DNA from: Closterium sp. NIES-65
Lineage: Eukaryota > Streptophyta > Zygnematophyceae > Desmidiales > Closteriaceae
Reading direction: 5' to 3'
NCBI GenBank assembly: GCA_948144175.1
Contig: CANXME010002513.1
Coordinates: 120,001-184,000, forward strand
Length of the DNA stretch: 64,000 nucleotides
This document shows, in pieces, positions 62,198-64,000 of this stretch. Position numbers and translations under genes: made by a program. The stretch's first letter is position 1. Every line of letters begins with the position of its first letter. The notes under the pieces were generated by a model, which saw only the letters and a program-made list of their open reading frames with translations, was not told the origin of the DNA and did not search any database.

Positions 62198-62593
62198 GCT
62201 GTTTCCTGGCGTTCCACGCGCTCCTCTTCTGTCTCGACCTCTACAGCTGAGGCTGAGATTTACGCTGGTGCCATGGCGGCACAGGAGTTACGGTGGTTGA
62301 CCTTCTTGCTCGCCGACCTTGGTGAGCGGCCGAGCTCTGCACCGACCTTGTTAACTGACAACAAGGCGTCGATCCTCCTCTGTCGTGAGCCGCGACTGGA
62401 GAGCAGAGTGAAGCACATTCACGTCAGGTACTTTCTTCTGCGAGAGTTGCAGAGACGTGGACAGGCTCGCTTCGAGTTTGTGGAGTCCGAGGCCAACACT
62501 GCAGACATCTTCACCAAGGCGCTTCCGCCTCGTGACCACCAGAGGTGTTGTGTGCAGTTAGGCCTTGTTGACACAGGTTCTAGTAATGTGTAG
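62198..62593 (+). pseudogene. copia RNase H C-terminal part, after an in-frame TGA
   Basis: Same frame as the upstream pol segment. It carries STAEAEIYAGAMAAQELRW, LLTDNKASILL, HIHVRYFLLRE and ANTADIFTKALP, the conserved copia RNase H/C-terminal blocks. The TGA at 62195-62197 stands where most copia elements have Gly, so a single G-to-T change would explain it. Confidence 0.9.
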
Positions 62594-62796
62594 GCTTGAG
62601 TTTATTGCCTGCTTCGTCTGTACTCTTGCTATATATACTTGTGATCTCTTGGACTGGCCTTGTGGCCACTGTTGCTTGTGCTCAGAGAGTGTGGTGACGT
62701 TGTGATCCACCCTGAGCTTTGTTTTCTTTTGGACTGGTCTTGTGACCGTACTCTTTTTTATTTTGCTAGACACCCCTCACTTAGGCTATGGGGGTG

Positions 62797-62906
62797 TGTC
62801 AAATGTTGTAGCCTGTAGTGAGGTTTGTCTTAGGGGGTACAGAAGTTAGGGTTTGTTATATGTACCCCAACCAACATCAATGGCATCATCATTCCTCATT
62901 TTGACA
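62797..62906 (+). repeat. 3' LTR of the copia element
   Basis: 110 bp, differing from the 5' LTR at two positions (ACAAAAG/ACAGAAG and GTACTCC/GTACCCC). It is preceded by the tract GGCTATGGGGGTG, a short polypurine-like primer, and followed by CATAC. Confidence 0.95.
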
Positions 62907-63078
62907 CATACCAACCACATGGCTTATGCATACAGGCACATTATTATATAGAAGGTGCATTGGTCCCAGGACGAGCACACAAAAGGATAATGACAGAGCC
63001 AATGCAACAATGTGGTCAAACCACAGAAAACCGTCACAGGGGTGTGCATTGGAGTACACTAGGTTGAGAGGATCTACA
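62907..63078. other. short unique spacer between two LTR retrotransposons
   Basis: It begins with the CATAC target duplication. Nothing else was recognised. Confidence 0.5.
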
Positions 63079-63497
63079 TGTTGGAAACAATCGGTCCTTA
63101 GCGCCTCTGTCGTGTCAAAACACTAAGACACAAAAGAAACGAAGTATAACGAATCACCGGCGAGTCAACCCTCGGAGATTGAAAATAAATGTTGGAGGTT
63201 ACGCGAAGGTCAGCGACCTTTGACCTAACAAATACAGCGCGACAGCAAGGACACACAACTGACTCGCTACAGAGTCGTCACTGTATCAAACCACAACAGC
63301 AATACAGTTATAACTGCATCTCTTCGTATTCCTTGTACTCATATATAGACCTGTATCCACCTGTTTTAATCAACTTACTTTGCCCTCACATACTAGCGCA
63401 AGGTGGTTCACAACCCTTTAATTAACGCTTCCACTACTACACCAACTCTACCCAGAGTTCACCCCTACAAAGATCCTAAGGGTTTTTCAGCCCAACA
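63079..63497 (+). repeat. 5' LTR of a second LTR retrotransposon, 419 bp
   Basis: It starts TGTTGGAAAC and ends CAGCCCAACA, giving the inverted ends TGTTGG/CCAACA. A TATA box (CATATATAGAC) lies near 63339-63349. It is followed at 63498 by TGGTATGAGAGC, a one-mismatch match to the tRNA-Met primer-binding site (TGGTATCAGAGC). Its 3' partner lies beyond the window. Confidence 0.88.
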
Positions 63498-63510
63498 TGG
63501 TATGAGAGCA
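63498..63510 (+). other. primer-binding site of the second LTR retrotransposon
   Basis: TGGTATGAGAGCA directly follows the LTR; one base differs from the usual initiator tRNA-Met site. Confidence 0.8.
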
Positions 63511-63552
63511 ATCAGGGGGAATTCAACTTCTATACCGACAATATCAATCAGC

Positions 63553-64000
63553 ATGGCTACACAAAAGGAAAGGAGAAACTCCAATGGCTCCCAGGGCACT
63601 ACTCCTACTCCACCTCCTGCCTCTGGCCTACAGACAGAGGAGGGCACGGCAACAAGACCCAGAGCAACATCTACCGAGACTCCCGCGAATCAACCTGCAG
63701 ACTTCGACCAGAGCATGATGGAGAAGTTTTTCTCCTTCATGTCCTTCTACGAGCAACACCAGCAATCGGCACCTGTGCAGTCACAAAACAGCAACAACAA
63801 CGGAGCAACACCCATGAGTCTCGACGGTTCATCATATGCACGAGGAAATCAACAACAGCAGCCTACCTTTGCTCCGTACGAGCGCGGGTCCATCAGCTTT
63901 ATGCCACAACCACAGCCTTCACCTGGACAAGAAAAATCATTGCAAGCATTACAAGTTCAGTCGCAGTTCGCACACGTTCTGAAGATGCAGACGTCAAGAC
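63553..64000 (+). CDS. gag of the second LTR retrotransposon, N-terminal part
   Basis: The frame opens at the first ATG after the primer-binding site (MATQKERRNSNGSQG) and remains open to the window edge (149 codons). It is Gln/Asn/Pro/Ser-rich with one helix (DQSMMEKFFSFMSFYEQHQ). The composition suits the N-terminus of a plant LTR-retrotransposon gag. Superfamily (copia or gypsy) cannot be decided from this part. Codon use is less GC-rich than in the neighbouring copia. Confidence 0.75.
   Translation, partial: MATQKERRNSNGSQGTTPTPPPASGLQTEEGTATRPRATSTETPANQPADFDQSMMEKFFSFMSFYEQHQQSAPVQSQNSNNNGATPMSLDGSSYARGNQQQQPTFAPYERGSISFMPQPQPSPGQEKSLQALQVQSQFAHVLKMQTSR

Larger units (their letters stand above)
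55659..62906 (+). mobile_element. complete Ty1/copia retrotransposon, 7,248 bp
   Basis: Two 110-bp LTRs (TGTCAAATG...TTTTGACA), a 5-bp target duplication CATAC on each side, a tRNA-Met primer-binding site right after the 5' LTR, a G-rich tract before the 3' LTR, and gag-protease-integrase-reverse transcriptase-RNase H in copia order and in one frame. The LTRs differ at two positions by eye, so the insertion is recent. Four stop codons break the frame. Confidence 0.96.

Overview
The window is nuclear DNA of a photosynthetic eukaryote, most likely a streptophyte green alga. A desmid-like zygnematophyte such as Closterium is my guess; it is an inference from gene content and transposon style and no species marker was tested. 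The evidence is plant-type genes (a SLOW GREEN 1-like chloroplast TPR protein, a trichome-birefringence-like O-acetyltransferase and the Paf1-complex subunit CTR9), GT-AG introns, GC-rich coding DNA, and Ty1/copia, DIRS-type, LINE and TIR transposable elements. Nothing is prokaryotic: there are no operons, and most tabulated ORFs are antisense shadows of GC-rich exons or readings through satellites.

Layout. 1-2543: 3' part of a tyrosine-recombinase (DIRS/PAT-like) retrotransposon with RNase H, recombinase and split direct repeats. 3043-6270 (-): single-exon coiled-coil protein. 7745-11229 (-): five-exon SG1-like gene, 443 aa. 12229-15190 (+): two-exon acidic coiled-coil protein. 15718-17673 (-): TBL/PC-esterase type II membrane protein. 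18746-46002 (+): one 25-exon CTR9 gene, 1,175 aa, whose 3.5 kb of coding sequence is spread over 27 kb. Its introns carry satellites (8-bp, 10-bp, 15-bp, 24-bp and 25-bp units), two related TIR elements with perfect 8-bp target duplications, a Harbinger-like MITE and a solo LTR nested in the 8-bp satellite, and an R2-type LINE reverse transcriptase lying head-to-head with an RS-rich gag-like ORF. 46003-55658: gene-free repeat land with a four-copy segmental array of 140-bp inverted-repeat units, a TA-flanked MITE and several minisatellites. 55659-62906: complete copia element with unusually short 110-bp LTRs, a CATAC target duplication and one frame broken by four stops. 63079 to the end: LTR, primer-binding site and gag start of a second LTR retrotransposon.

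The most striking pattern is not a gene family. In both multi-intron genes (CTR9 and SG1), many exons have one to three tandem partial copies of their own end, splice site included, lying in the adjacent intron. About two thirds of CTR9 exons and all internal junctions of SG1 show it. The copies range from near-perfect (128-bp triplication at exon 12) to strongly decayed, so recurrent local duplication across exon-intron junctions appears to be an ongoing process here. It would create decoy splice sites and enlarge introns.

Functional links: SG1 and the TBL protein act in chloroplast and Golgi, and CTR9 in nuclear transcription elongation. I see no shared pathway. SG1/coiled-coil and TBL/CTR9 are two divergent pairs, each with about 1 kb between start codons.
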